A DNA stretch of 64,000 bases from Thermochromatium tepidum ATCC 43061 (GCF_009664085.1 NZ_CP039268.1:1783501-1847500), one strand, 5' to 3'. Positions 53,455-62,463 are shown, counted from the first letter of the stretch. The notes: generated by a model from the letters alone, not told the origin. Program-made: numbers and translations.

Positions 53455-53755
53455 ACACCACCTCCGCAGCGTCGAGGATGGCCTTGCGGCGCAAGTAATT
53501 TCGGCTGGTTTGAATGGACCTTTTGGTCACTAAATCGACTTCACGGCCAAACAGGACACGCAGCTCGTCCTCCATGCGGACGAGATCAAAAAGCGTGCGC
53601 CCAGCCTCTGGCGCGAAGTCAACTAATACATCGACATCGCTGTCTGGTCCGAAGTCCTCGCGCAGCACGGATCCAAAGAGCGCAAATTCAACGATGCACC
53701 ACTTCCTGCAAAACTCGCCGATGGCTTCATAAGGGATGGTGATGCGCGCGGTCAT
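53444..53755 (-). CDS. mntA: MNT-domain nucleotidyltransferase antitoxin (MntA-like)
   Basis: 103 residues. The minimal nucleotidyltransferase signature is ALFGSVLREDFGPDSDVDVL (GSxxR...DSDxD). MntA-type antitoxins AMPylate the paired HepT at the tyrosine of its active motif. The ATG overlaps the mod stop by ATGA, so the pair is translationally tied to the methyltransferase. Confidence 0.92.
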   Translation of the reverse strand: MTARITIPYEAIGEFCRKWCIVEFALFGSVLREDFGPDSDVDVLVDFAPEAGRTLFDLVRMEDELRVLFGREVDLVTKRSIQTSRNYLRRKAILDAAEVVYAA

Positions 53756-55670
53756 GCTTCCACCTCCATGACCTTCAGGCTCTCGATGCCCCGGTCATCC
53801 ACGATCTTGACGGCAATGCGCTTGTGCTCGCCCGGTGCGAAGGGCAACGAGACCGTGCCCCGGTAAGCCTCTATCAGGTCCTCGTCGATCTCGGCCTTGA
53901 GGTTCTTTGCCAGCTTCGCCCAGCCGTCTTTTTCGCCTGCCATCGGAAAGAAGACCTGACGCGGGTAGAGGCTGCGGCCGTCGTAGTCGGTGTCGAGCAG
54001 CCAGACGGCGATCTTGTCTGCGCCGCCCGATTCGATGGCGCCGGTCTTGGTGTTGTAGTAATCAAAGCCATGCACTTCGACCACGAACCGGCCATCTTCG
54101 GCTTGGCGCAGCTCCACATCCGGCTGCCCGATGAGCCAGAAGGATTCGTTGCTGGCGCGCTTCTTTTTGAGGTCGTCGGTTAGGAGATCGGCGTTCATTT
54201 GAACCTTGAGGAACTGCATGCCGGCCAGCTCAGGCTTCATCTCGTCAATGTCCTTGGCCGCTTCGGGGTCGAACTGGAAGGCGGCAAAGATCAGCAGTTT
54301 TGGCCGCGGGACGAGCATCCGCGCCTCTTGCCAGGCATGCTCGACCTGCCGCTGCTCCAGGGGCCCATGTTCCGGGCCGAAGGAGACGACGACGCGGTTA
54401 GTGGCTAGTGGATAGTGGTCAGTGGATCGTTTTTTGGCGTCCAGCTTTCTTTCGCTATCCACTATTCCCTGTGCACTATCCACTACTTCGCCGTCGGCGT
54501 GCAGGTAGCGACAGCCGGGCAGCGGTTCCAGCCGGGCGAAGCGGATGGATTGCCCGTTTTTGCCACGGATGCCGGTACGCAATAGCTCGTCGCGCCATTC
54601 GGTCTGGCGCAGCGTCTCACCAGAGCGGGCAATCGAGGCATTTGCCGGTTCGGGCCTCGGCTCGAGAATTTCGTCCACCGACTTGACCACCGGCGCAGGC
54701 ACCGCCTCGACGGTAAATGGGCCGGTGACGCGCACTTTCTTGCGATCCACAAAGGGCTGGTCGTAGAGCGTCTCCTGGTCGGCATGGCGGGCGATGGCGG
54801 CGTCTATTTCCTCCTGGCGCTTGCGGGCGAGCGTCAAGGCCACGCGCGAGGTGTCGCAGGTGATCCAGCGCCGGCCCCACTGCTCGGCAACAAAGGCGGT
54901 GGTGCCGCTGCCGCAATTGTGCACAACGCACAGCTCCGTGATGAAGGAGTGCGCGTCTTCTACTTCCAGGTCATACAACTCCTCTTCGGTTTCTTGAGTG
55001 TGGAGTTCAGCGATGCGCGCTGCGACCCGTTGCGGACCAAAGAAGACCCAATCACCCACAGCCAGGTCCTGCGCTTCCACCCACTCGGCCCTCTCGACGC
55101 TGAGCTGAAGGTGGCAGGTGTGTCGAATGGTTTCGTAAACGCCCTCCAGATTGGACAGGACCTCCCTGGCCGGGATTCGCAGCACCTCCAGGCCCAGCCC
55201 GCGGAGATAGGCATCGCGGGCCTGATCGTGAGCCAGCGCCTCTTCGCTGCTGTGGGCCGGCGCGCCGTCCACCTCGACGACAAGTTGGGCGTCGCGGCTG
55301 TAAAAGTCCGCTATGTACTGACCGATGGGATGCTGGCGTCGGAAGGTGAAACCGGTTTGGTCGTTGCGCAGGGCCGTCCACAGCTTACGCTCCGGCGGGG
55401 TCATTTCACGCCGCAGCGTCCTGCTTCGCCCGCGCACCCCCTGGGGAATGCCCGACCAGTCGTTGTGCCCTCCCAGTGAGCGCGGGCGGCGTTTGGCGAG
55501 CACCTTGTGGTCAGCAGAGAGCCAGAGCGTTGAGTCGGTTTTTTCGTGGCGGATGCCGATCATCGTGCCGCGGTATGGCCGGCGGATCACGCGCACGACG
55601 CGATGCGATTGCCCGTCATGCCCCAGAACCCAGTCGCCGGGTTGGATGGATTCGATGGGGAGCAGGGTAG

Positions 55671-55705
55671 CCCCTCCCCAGCCCTCCCCGTAAACGGGGA
55701 GGGGG
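55671..55705. repeat. REP-like palindrome in the intein insert
   Basis: CCCCTCCCC followed by the palindrome CTCCCCGTAAACGGGGAG. Motifs of this kind are common dispersed repeats in proteobacteria. It directly abuts the first CRISPR-like repeat and together with it makes up the foreign insert. Confidence 0.65.
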
Positions 55706-55792
55706 CGTCCCCCCGCGTGCGGGGGGACCATCCGGGCAGGGGCTCCACTCCGGGCAGGGGCATGGGCGTCCCCCCGCGTGCGGGGGGACCAT
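55703..55792. CRISPR. Mini-array: two identical 29-bp type I-E-like repeats and one 32-bp spacer
   Basis: The 29-bp repeats at 55703-55731 and 55764-55792 are identical. They read on the minus strand ATGGTCCCCCCGCACGCG and onward to GACGCCC, with the stem CCCCCCGC/GCGGGGGG. The period is 61 bp, the type I-E value. Alignment to the classic 29-bp I-E repeat layout (stem at the same place) is good. The spacer (55732-55763) is GC-rich with an internal CCCCTGCCCGG duplication. No cas genes are in the window and the array lies inside a coding region, so it may be a relic or a look-alike. Confidence 0.7.
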
Positions 55793-57286
55793 AGGGGGGC
55801 AGCCTCCCCCGTCCTCCACACACCACACCCGCGTCCCTTTCCGCACACACGTCGGGTCGAAGACCAGGTCGCCCGGGTCGGTGGTCATCAGGAGGCAGCG
55901 CTGGATGACAAGCGTATTTGTCTGAACCACATAAATTTTGCTCTCGCCCTTGAGAAATCCACCCGCCGCAGTATCATCCCAGGAATTCGGGATTGCGCGT
56001 ACTAGGTAGTCGACCAGAAAACGTCGATAAAAAACGTTCTGACCCTTGATCTGCAATCGGCCAGCTGCGGCAAGGTTTTTCATGCCGCTTTCGGTTGTTG
56101 ACCAGTGGCGGCCTGCATTTGGCGCAAAAGTCTGTCCGCCGTATTCAAACTGGAAAGCGCCGCTTTCCGTGTAGCCTTGTGAGGTAAGGTCAGCGAGAGC
56201 GTACTTCTTGCCCTGTAGCTTCTCTTCCGGCGTCCAACGCTCCACCTCAGTCAACTGGCGGCACGCACCCTCGGACTCAATCCAGTCGTAGTTACTCTCT
56301 GTTTCAAGGGGCCGATGCACGAATAATTGCCGGTACTTCGCTCGCGACTTATCTTTTGCATACCAGAGAGCATAGTCGGAGATGTTGTCCAGCAGCCCCC
56401 CCGCTCGTGCCGCCGTGGTGCGAAACGCGATTTGACTCACAAAATTCCCCGCCCCAAACACCTCATCCATCAACTCCCGCACGTGGTGCACATTCTCATC
56501 GCTGATCTGCACAAAACACGAGCCACTCTCCGCTAACAACTCTCTAGCCAAAAGCAGCCGGTCGCGGAGATACGTGAGATACGAATGGATGCCCAGCTCC
56601 CAGGTGTCGCGAAAGGCGCGGATCTGCTCCGGCTCGCTGGTCAAGTCCTCGTCCTTGCCGTCCTTGACGTCGCGCTTGTTCACAAAAGGCTGGAAGTTGG
56701 AGCCGTATTTGATGCCATAGGGCGGGTCGATGTAGATCATCTGCACCTTCCCCGCCAGGCCCTCTTTTTCCAGGAGCGAGTTCATCACCAGCAGGCTGTC
56801 CCCCGCCACCAGCCGGTTGCTCCAGCCGTGGGCGTGCTGGTAGAACTCGACGGCGTGACGCAGCGGCTCGGCACGCTCGGTGTCGAAGAGCGTCATCTGC
56901 TGAGGGCCGCCGCCGTTCTTCTTCCGCACGGCCTCGATGATGGTGCGCGGGTCAATGCGCTCGTGGACGTGCAGGGAGACCGTCGGCACCTCGAACGAGG
57001 TGTGCTCGGCCTTGCCGGCCCACACCAGTTGCGGGTCGAGGTGCGGGTCGTAGGCGTAGGTCTTCTTCTGCCCGGCGTCGGGGTCGGTCTGGGGCGTGAC
57101 CAGCCCCACGGGCGGGTTGTTGACGCGCTCTTTGTCCCGATGCTCGTAGGATTCGATCGGGCGCTTGGATTCGGTTTTCTTGTTTCGTGCCATCAAGTTC
57201 CGCCTATTGGTTTCGTCATGCGCCGGTTCGGGAGGCCACAGCCATTGCCTTCTCCTATTGGTGAGGGCGGTGAAGCGAGGTAGATG

Positions 57287-57352
57287 CCCAACGTCGAAGC
57301 TCAGGGGCGCGAGCCGCTTGCGGTGCGTCCCCCTGGAGCGCAATGTTAGACG
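57287..57352. repeat. attC-like site (integron cassette recombination site), 66 bp
   Basis: The outer boxes GCCCAAC (57287-57293) and GTTAGAC (57346-57352) fit RYYYAAC ... GTTRRRY. Between them GCTCAGGGG pairs with CCCCCTGGAGC, leaving an extra base as in extra-helical attC positions. A single site was found and no integrase is in the window. It lies about 95 bases before the mod start. Could be a chance palindrome. Confidence 0.55.
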
Positions 57353-57800
57353 ATGAGGCTCGCAAGAGCGCGAGCCTGCGAGCCCACGCCCGGAAGGCAA
57401 GGGAGAAACGGCGTTTGAAGAGCGCGACACGGCCCGCGCCCGCGAGGCGGGAAGACGGCGGCAGCTCGGAGCGCGGCGGGGCTGTCAGTGCAGGAACCAC
57501 GGAGCCCGAAGACAGCGGCCAGACCCGAGCCCAAAAGTCGGCGCTGGCGAGACGCGATTCGGGGAGATGGGATTGATTAAGTGTTTCCCGAGACCCTCTC
57601 GTGCAGTATGGACGTGCCGGGCGGCGCTCAAACTCAGCGACGTGCCACGGGCGAGGGACACAGGATAGTTCCTTCGCGGCACATGCTCACACGGGACGCA
57701 ACATGTATCGCGCGAAGCAAGGCGGACGTAACCGCTGGTATTACGCTGGTCATCGAAATGGCGGCCAGGCTGAGGATCCAAGTGTGGCGGCGAGATAGCG
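57353..57800. other. Non-coding stretch between the restriction locus and holA
   Basis: No supported gene. It contains a hairpin GGCTCGCAAGAGCGCGAGCC near 57358, and a right-end copy of the MITE-like repeat (GATTGATTAAGTGTTTCCC, 57571-57590). It is the probable right border of the island. Confidence 0.5.
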
Positions 57801-58829
57801 TCATGGGGATCCGAATCCGGAGAGCGGCCCGCCGCTCAGACCATCGGCGATGCGCGCGAGCCGATGCCAAGGATCGCCCGGATCGACGCCCTTGATGGCA
57901 CGATCGACGCCGGCACACTGCCATAGAAGTTCGCGCAGCTGCCCCGTCGAGAGACGCCTTAAGGCACGCTCGATCGTCTCCTGCCGCATCCGGGGCACGC
58001 GATGCTTGGCATAGATCGCCTCAAGCGAAGTACGGCGGGCGACGGCATCCGCTGCCTCGGCCAGCATCCGCAGCTCGCGCGCCAGCACCCAGAGCACCAG
58101 CACATCGGCGGTCCCTTCGGCCCGGAGTACGGTCAGCACACGCTGCACCCGTGCCCGATCGCCCTTTAGTGCCGCATCGGTCAACGCAAAGAGATCGAAC
58201 CGCGCGCTGTCGGCCAGATTGCCGAGCAGGTCGTCGAGTTCGAGCGGTCCGGGATCGTGCAGCAGACGCAGTTTCTCGACCTCCTGGACCGCCGCCAGCA
58301 GATTGCCCTCGGAGCGCTCGGCGAGCAAGGCGGCCACGCCCGGCCCTGGCTGCAAACCGACCGCGCACAACCGTTGCTCCAGCCAGCCTTCCAGCTCGCG
58401 TTCCTTCATTGGCCAGACCTGGATCACGGCACCGATCGACGCGATCCGCTTGGCCCAGGCCGACTGCAACTCCTTACGGTCCATTCCGGGGGCCAGGATC
58501 AACAACAGGGTGTCCGGACAGGGACGCTCGCAATAGACGCGGATCGCCTCGCTGCCCTCCTTGCCGATCTTGCCGGCAGCCACCCGCAACTCGATCAGAC
58601 GCCGCGACGAGAACAGCGACATCGCCTCTGCGGCCGCCGCGAGTGCGCCCCATTGGAATGCCCCCTCGGCGTCGAGGATCTCACGTTCGTCGAACCCGGC
58701 CCGGCGCGCCGCCTCGCGCACCAGACGCGCCGCCTCGCCAAACTGATAGGGCTCATCGCCGCAGATCAGATAGACAGGCGCCAATTCGGCCTTGAGCTTG
58801 GTGCCAAGCTCATTGAGACTAATCGCCAT
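57801..58829 (-). CDS. holA: DNA polymerase III subunit delta
   Basis: 342 residues from the ATG at 58829 (MAISLNELGTKLKAELAPVY). Clamp-loader delta features are YLICGDEPYQFGEAARLVRE, ILDAEGAFQWGAL, LLLILAPGMDRKE and LDDLLGNLADSARFDLFALTDAAL. It opens the beta clamp as part of the clamp loader. In most gammaproteobacteria lptE-holA neighbours lie upstream; here a small ORF and pth lie there. Confidence 0.93.
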   Translation of the reverse strand: MAISLNELGTKLKAELAPVYLICGDEPYQFGEAARLVREAARRAGFDEREILDAEGAFQWGALAAAAEAMSLFSSRRLIELRVAAGKIGKEGSEAIRVYCERPCPDTLLLILAPGMDRKELQSAWAKRIASIGAVIQVWPMKERELEGWLEQRLCAVGLQPGPGVAALLAERSEGNLLAAVQEVEKLRLLHDPGPLELDDLLGNLADSARFDLFALTDAALKGDRARVQRVLTVLRAEGTADVLVLWVLARELRMLAEAADAVARRTSLEAIYAKHRVPRMRQETIERALRRLSTGQLRELLWQCAGVDRAIKGVDPGDPWHRLARIADGLSGGPLSGFGSP

Positions 58830-58879
58830 GTATGTTTCAGCCAATCAAAACCGTTCATCCAGTGGAGCACACGAGGAAC

Positions 58880-59065
58880 ATGGTCGAGATCAAACATCGC
58901 GAAACCGGCGCGATCCTGGGGACCATCAGCGCCGATTCGCTCGTCGGCACCGATCTGCGCGACATGCCGCCTCAGGCCGACCTGCGCCCCGTCGAGATCC
59001 GCTATATGCCAACCTCCAGGGCGCGTAACCCCCAGTTGCCGGGCCACAAACAACATTTGCGCTAG
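58880..59065 (+). CDS. Small protein of unknown function (61 residues)
   Basis: Starts MVEIKHRETGAILGTISADS, then LVGTDLRDMPPQADLRPVEI. The N-terminus is like the start of pentapeptide-repeat proteins (VEIKHRETGAIL..L...DL...ADL), but no repeat array follows, so it may be a short derivative or a truncated relic. It is divergent from holA and convergent with pth. Low confidence that it is translated. Confidence 0.4.
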   Translation: MVEIKHRETGAILGTISADSLVGTDLRDMPPQADLRPVEIRYMPTSRARNPQLPGHKQHLR

Positions 59066-59104
59066 CCTTTGTCTCGCCCGTGCTATCCGCTTGGCACAGA
59101 TCGA

Positions 59105-59701
59105 TCAGCCCTGACGATGCAGTCGATTCATCGCCTGCTGAAATTGCCCCTCGATGAGCTCGGGGAGCCGATGTTCGGCCTCCTCGAGCGACTGGCGAAT
59201 ACGCTGCTCATCGTCGCGGGAGGGACAGCCCAGGACATAACCCGTGACCAGGCTACGGTCGCCCGGATGGGCGATGCCGATGCGCAGACGCCAGAACTCG
59301 CGTGAGCCGAGCGCCGAGATGCTGTCACGCAGACCATTGTGACCCGCGTGTCCCCCGCCCTGCTTGAGGCGCGTCACGCCGACCGGCAGATCGAGTTCGT
59401 CGTGCGCGATCAGGATCCGCTCCGGGGGGATGTCGAAATAATGCGCCACTGCCACGACCGACTGACCACTGCGATTCATATAGGTGGATGGCTTGAGCAG
59501 ACGCACATCACGACCGGCGACGCACACGCGCGCCAGCTCACCGAGAAACCTCGGTTCGGCACGGAAGGACTCGCCTTGGGCGAGCGCAATGGCCTCAACC
59601 CACCAAAAGCCGACGTTGTGGCGCGTCGCCTCGTATTGGGTGCCCGGATTGCCCAGCCCCACGATCAGTTGAATACCGGCATCCGACATGGTTGCTCGCA
59701 T
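59105..59701 (-). CDS. pth: Peptidyl-tRNA hydrolase
   Basis: 198 residues from the ATG at 59701; an ATG at 59689 (MSDAGIQLIVGLGN) is equally possible. The family core IVGLGNPGTQYEATRHNVGF, with catalytic His in TRHNVG, is followed by KPSTYMNRSGQSV, ILIAHDELDLPVG and GGHAGHNGLRD. It recycles peptidyl-tRNA released from stalled ribosomes. The order prs-rplY-pth is conserved. Confidence 0.95.
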   Translation of the reverse strand: MRATMSDAGIQLIVGLGNPGTQYEATRHNVGFWWVEAIALAQGESFRAEPRFLGELARVCVAGRDVRLLKPSTYMNRSGQSVVAVAHYFDIPPERILIAHDELDLPVGVTRLKQGGGHAGHNGLRDSISALGSREFWRLRIGIAHPGDRSLVTGYVLGCPSRDDEQRIRQSLEEAEHRLPELIEGQFQQAMNRLHRQG

Positions 59702-59781
59702 CAAGCGTCGGCCCCCGCGGACACACCGAGAACCAACGCCAAGCTGAATGAATTGGCTCGCCGAGGGGGAACACGGCCCAA

Positions 59782-60378
59782 TCAGGCCGATTCGGCCTCC
59801 TCGCTGTCGCCGTGCGCACCGTGGATCACGACCACAGGCTTGTCCGGATCGGGCGCATGCGCCAAGGCCACGCCCTCGGGCAGCCTGAGCTCGGACAGAT
59901 GCAAGATCGAGCCGAGTTCCATCTCGGTCATGTCGACGGCGATGAACTCGGGCAGATCCTTGGGGAGACAGACGATCTCGATTTCGGTGATGGTATGAGA
60001 GACTACGCCGCCCCGCTTGACGCCCTTACACCTGTCTTCGTTCACGAAGTGTAGAGGAACCGTCATCCTGATCTTCTCGTCCTGCGAGACGCGCATGAAG
60101 TCGAGGTGCAGGATGAAGGGCCGGGCCGGATGGCGCTGCATGTCCTTGAGGACCACCTTGTTGACCTGGTCGCCAATCTTGAGGTCGAGCACGTGCGAGT
60201 AGAAGGACTCATGCTCCAGGTGCCTCAAGAGCTCATTATGGGACAGCGCGATCATCTGCGGATCCTGGTGTGCGCCATAGACGATGGCTGGAACCAGCCC
60301 TTGCCGACGCAGGCGGCGGCTCGCACCCGTCCCAGTGTCGGTACGCGGCTGTGCATTGATTTCAAAACTCACGCTCAT
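59782..60378 (-). CDS. rplY: 50S ribosomal protein L25/general stress protein Ctc
   Basis: 198 residues from the ATG at 60378 (MSVSFEINAQPRTDTGTGAS); the frame is open to 60477. Long Ctc form: the L25 domain binding 5S rRNA (ASRRLRRQGLVPAIVYG) plus a C-terminal beta-rich TL5 domain (VPLHFVNEDRCKGVKRGG) and an acidic tail. Between pth and prs. Confidence 0.95.
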   Translation of the reverse strand: MSVSFEINAQPRTDTGTGASRRLRRQGLVPAIVYGAHQDPQMIALSHNELLRHLEHESFYSHVLDLKIGDQVNKVVLKDMQRHPARPFILHLDFMRVSQDEKIRMTVPLHFVNEDRCKGVKRGGVVSHTITEIEIVCLPKDLPEFIAVDMTEMELGSILHLSELRLPEGVALAHAPDPDKPVVVIHGAHGDSEEAESA

Positions 60379-60491
60379 TGGCGTTCTCCACTCGATTGGA
60401 TCGTGATAAACGAATGCGCCGGAATCCCGCGACCAGGATCCCGGCGCCTTTGGAGTGCGCGCCTGGACGGCCCGCAAATAGAGGTATTGAC

Positions 60492-61445
60492 TCAGTCGAC
60501 GAACAGCGAACTGACCGACTCCTCGTTTGAGACCCGGCGCATGGTCTCGGCCAGCAGCTCGCCGATGCTCAGCTGGCGGATCTTGCCACAGGCTCGCGCC
60601 GCCTCGCTCAATGGGATGGTATTGGTGACGACCAGTTCGTCGAGCATCGAATTCGAAATGTTATCGACCGCCGGCCCCGAGAGCACCGGATGGGTGCAGT
60701 AGGCCACCACCTTACGCGCTCCATGCGCCTTGAGCGCCTCGGCGGCGCGGCAGAGGGTGCCGGCGGTGTCGACCAGGTCGTCGATCAACACGCAGGAACG
60801 CCCCTCAACGTCGCCGATGATGTTCATCACCTGGGCCTCGTTGGCGCGCGGACGGCGTTTGTCAATGATCGCCAGGCCGGCGTCGTCGAGCCGCTTGGCC
60901 AGGGCGCGCGCGCGCACTACGCCGCCGACGTCGGGCGAGACCACCATGAGATCTTCGTATTTCTGACGCCAGATATCGCCGAGCAGGATCGGCGAGGCAT
61001 AGACATTGTCGACTGGGATATCGAAAAACCCCTGGATCTGATCGGCATGGAGATCGACCGTCAACACGCGATCGGCGCCTGATTTGCTGATCATCTTGGC
61101 GACCAGGCGCGCCGTGATGGGAACGCGCGCCGAACGCGGACGCCGATCCTGACGCGCATAGCCAAAATAGGGCACGACCGCGGTGATACGCTTGGCCGAG
61201 GCCCAACGCAGGGCGTCGATCATCACCAGCAGTTCCATCAGATTGTCGTTGGGCGGTGCACAGGTCGGCTGGACCACGAAGACATCGCGTCCGCGGACAT
61301 TCTCCTGGATCTCGGCCATGACCTCGCCGTCGCTGAACTGACCGACGACGGCCTTGCCGAGCGGAAGACTAAGATGGGAGACAATTTCGGCCGCCAACGC
61401 CGGGTTGGCGTTCCCGGAGAAGACCATGAGTTGGCTTGCAGGCAC
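60492..61445 (-). CDS. prs: Ribose-phosphate pyrophosphokinase
   Basis: 317 residues. The start is [15 protein letters not shown], followed by the ATP-loop [10 protein letters not shown], the PRPP signature [11 protein letters not shown] and the phosphoribosyl loop [13 protein letters not shown]. It makes PRPP for nucleotide, histidine and NAD synthesis. It follows tRNA-Gln and ispE on the same strand. Confidence 0.96.
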   Translation of the reverse strand: MPASQLMVFSGNANPALAAEIVSHLSLPLGKAVVGQFSDGEVMAEIQENVRGRDVFVVQPTCAPPNDNLMELLVMIDALRWASAKRITAVVPYFGYARQDRRPRSARVPITARLVAKMISKSGADRVLTVDLHADQIQGFFDIPVDNVYASPILLGDIWRQKYEDLMVVSPDVGGVVRARALAKRLDDAGLAIIDKRRPRANEAQVMNIIGDVEGRSCVLIDDLVDTAGTLCRAAEALKAHGARKVVAYCTHPVLSGPAVDNISNSMLDELVVTNTIPLSEAARACGKIRQLSIGELLAETMRRVSNEESVSSLFVD

Positions 61446-61487
61446 GGGTGGATTCCTGTCTGCGCGAATGCGAGAAAAACTGGAAAA

Positions 61488-61562
61488 TGGCTGGGGTGCC
61501 AGGATTCGAACCTGGGAATGCCGGGATCAAAACCCGGTGCCTTACCGCTTGGCGACACCCCA
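61488..61562 (-). tRNA. tRNA-Gln (TTG)
   Basis: 75 bases on the minus strand, acceptor stem TGGGGTG/CACCCCA, anticodon loop TTTTGAT (anticodon TTG), T-arm with GGTTCGAATCC and encoded CCA at 61488-61490. Between ispE and prs, as in Pseudomonas. Confidence 0.96.
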
Positions 61563-61590
61563 AGAACAATGGCGTTGGCGCTTAGAGGCT

Positions 61591-62463
61591 TCAGGCTTGA
61601 TCCAAACGATCGAGTAACGGGGAGCGGTTAAGCCCCCGTGTTACAAAGCCGCGCATCTGCGCCGGTGCTCGACTCAGCGCTTCCCTGGCACGCGCCTCCT
61701 CGTCGAAGACGGCAAAAACGCAGGCCCCCGTGCCTGTCAGTCGACCACCACCCCAAGCGGAGAGCCAATCGAGCGCCGATTCGACTTCGGGATAGTCACG
61801 CCGGACAACCGGCAGACAGTCGTTCGTGACATCCCCGCTCAGAAAGTCATCTAGTGTGATGGGTCGCGAATCGCGTGTCAATTCTGGATGAGAAAAAACA
61901 GCGCGCGTCGACACCGAACAGGGTGGCACCAACACCAGATACCAGGGCTCAGGCAGCTCGACCGGCTCCAGCCGCTCGCCAACCCCCTCGCCCCAGGCGG
62001 CACGCCCGCGCACGAAGACGGGCACATCGGCACCGAGCGGCAGCGCGATGGCCGACAGCGCCGCGTCGTCGAGCCCGGTGCCCCAGAGTCGATTCAGGGC
62101 GACCAGGGTGGTGGCGGCATCCGAGCTGCCGCCGCCCAGTCCACCGCCCATCGGCAGGTTTTTCTCACAACGGATATCGACCCCAAGCCGACAGCCGGTG
62201 GCGCGTTGGAGCGCGCGTGCCGCCCGTACTGTCAGATCGTCACCCTCAGCCACGCCCGCGAGCGCATCGACCCGACGCACGACGCCGTCCTCACGCAGGT
62301 CGAACCATAGCCGGTCACCCTGCTCGATGAACTGGAAAACGGTCTGAAGTTCGTGATAGCCGTCGGGTCGACGCCCGAGGATACGCAGCATCAGGTTGAG
62401 TTTGGCCGGGGCCGGCCAGGCGTGCGCGGGATCGCGATCGATCATGTCGGTCTTTTCAGGCAT
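61591..62463 (-). CDS. ispE: 4-diphosphocytidyl-2-C-methyl-D-erythritol kinase
   Basis: 290 residues. GHMP kinase motifs are WPAPAKLNLMLRILGRRPDG, the ATP loop NLPMGGGLGGGSSDAATTL and the C-terminal RLTGTGACVFAVF. It phosphorylates CDP-methylerythritol in the MEP isoprenoid pathway. It starts 16 bases after the TPR gene stop, so the two are co-transcribed; lolB, often located here, is absent. Confidence 0.95.
   Translation of the reverse strand: MPEKTDMIDRDPAHAWPAPAKLNLMLRILGRRPDGYHELQTVFQFIEQGDRLWFDLREDGVVRRVDALAGVAEGDDLTVRAARALQRATGCRLGVDIRCEKNLPMGGGLGGGSSDAATTLVALNRLWGTGLDDAALSAIALPLGADVPVFVRGRAAWGEGVGERLEPVELPEPWYLVLVPPCSVSTRAVFSHPELTRDSRPITLDDFLSGDVTNDCLPVVRRDYPEVESALDWLSAWGGGRLTGTGACVFAVFDEEARAREALSRAPAQMRGFVTRGLNRSPLLDRLDQA

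Larger units (their letters stand above)
53752..55848 (-). pseudogene. mod: mod, downstream half: intein body with DUF559 endonuclease plus C-extein
   Basis: 698 codons in a frame shifted against the upstream half; the first about 60 come from the inserted repeats, and the possible ATG at 55731 lies inside a CRISPR-like repeat. LLPIESIQPGDWVLGHDG starts the conserved intein body. Block B is LWLSADHKVL. A Vsr/DUF559 endonuclease-like domain is LRREMTPPERKLWTALRN ... IADFYSRDAQLVVEVDGAPA, and blocks F/G are LYDLEVEDAHSF ... CVVHN. The C-extein begins CGSGTTAFVAEQWGRRWITC, completing methyltransferase motif I, and continues to VMEVEA. Without frame correction or protein splicing it cannot form an active enzyme. 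Confidence 0.88.
54916..55849 (-). other. Intein (interrupted) inserted in methyltransferase motif I of mod
   Basis: Intein Cys1 is codon 55849-55847 (start CVRKGTRVWCVEDG), after extein DPT. The last intein residue Asn is codon 54918-54916 (CVVHN), before extein Cys of CGSGTT. Removing it restores DPTCGSGTTA, the standard type III Mod motif I. The span of 934 bases is not a multiple of three because of the insert near 55670-55810. The endonuclease is of the Vsr-like/DUF559 class rather than LAGLIDADG. Confidence 0.9.
55616..57193 (-). pseudogene. mod: mod, upstream half: type III-like DNA methyltransferase N-extein
   Basis: Starts at the ATG at 57193 (MARNKKTESKRPIESYEHRD, AGGCGGAAC before it). 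Catalytic motif IV is IYIDPPYGIKYGSNF, and the substrate-domain text DRLLLARELLAESGSCFVQI and LMDEVFGAGNFVSQI is typical of the N4/N6 DNA methylase (D12-like beta) fold. The extein runs to VFDPT at 55850, then 16 codons of intein (CVRKGTRVWCVEDGGG). The frame then runs through the repeat insert and stops at 55616. Partner of res. Confidence 0.92.

Noticed and set aside
57343-57576. 77-codon ORF next to the attC-like site
   Set aside because: Arg/Ala/Ser-rich translation of GC-rich DNA without a ribosome-binding site; not supportable as a cassette gene.
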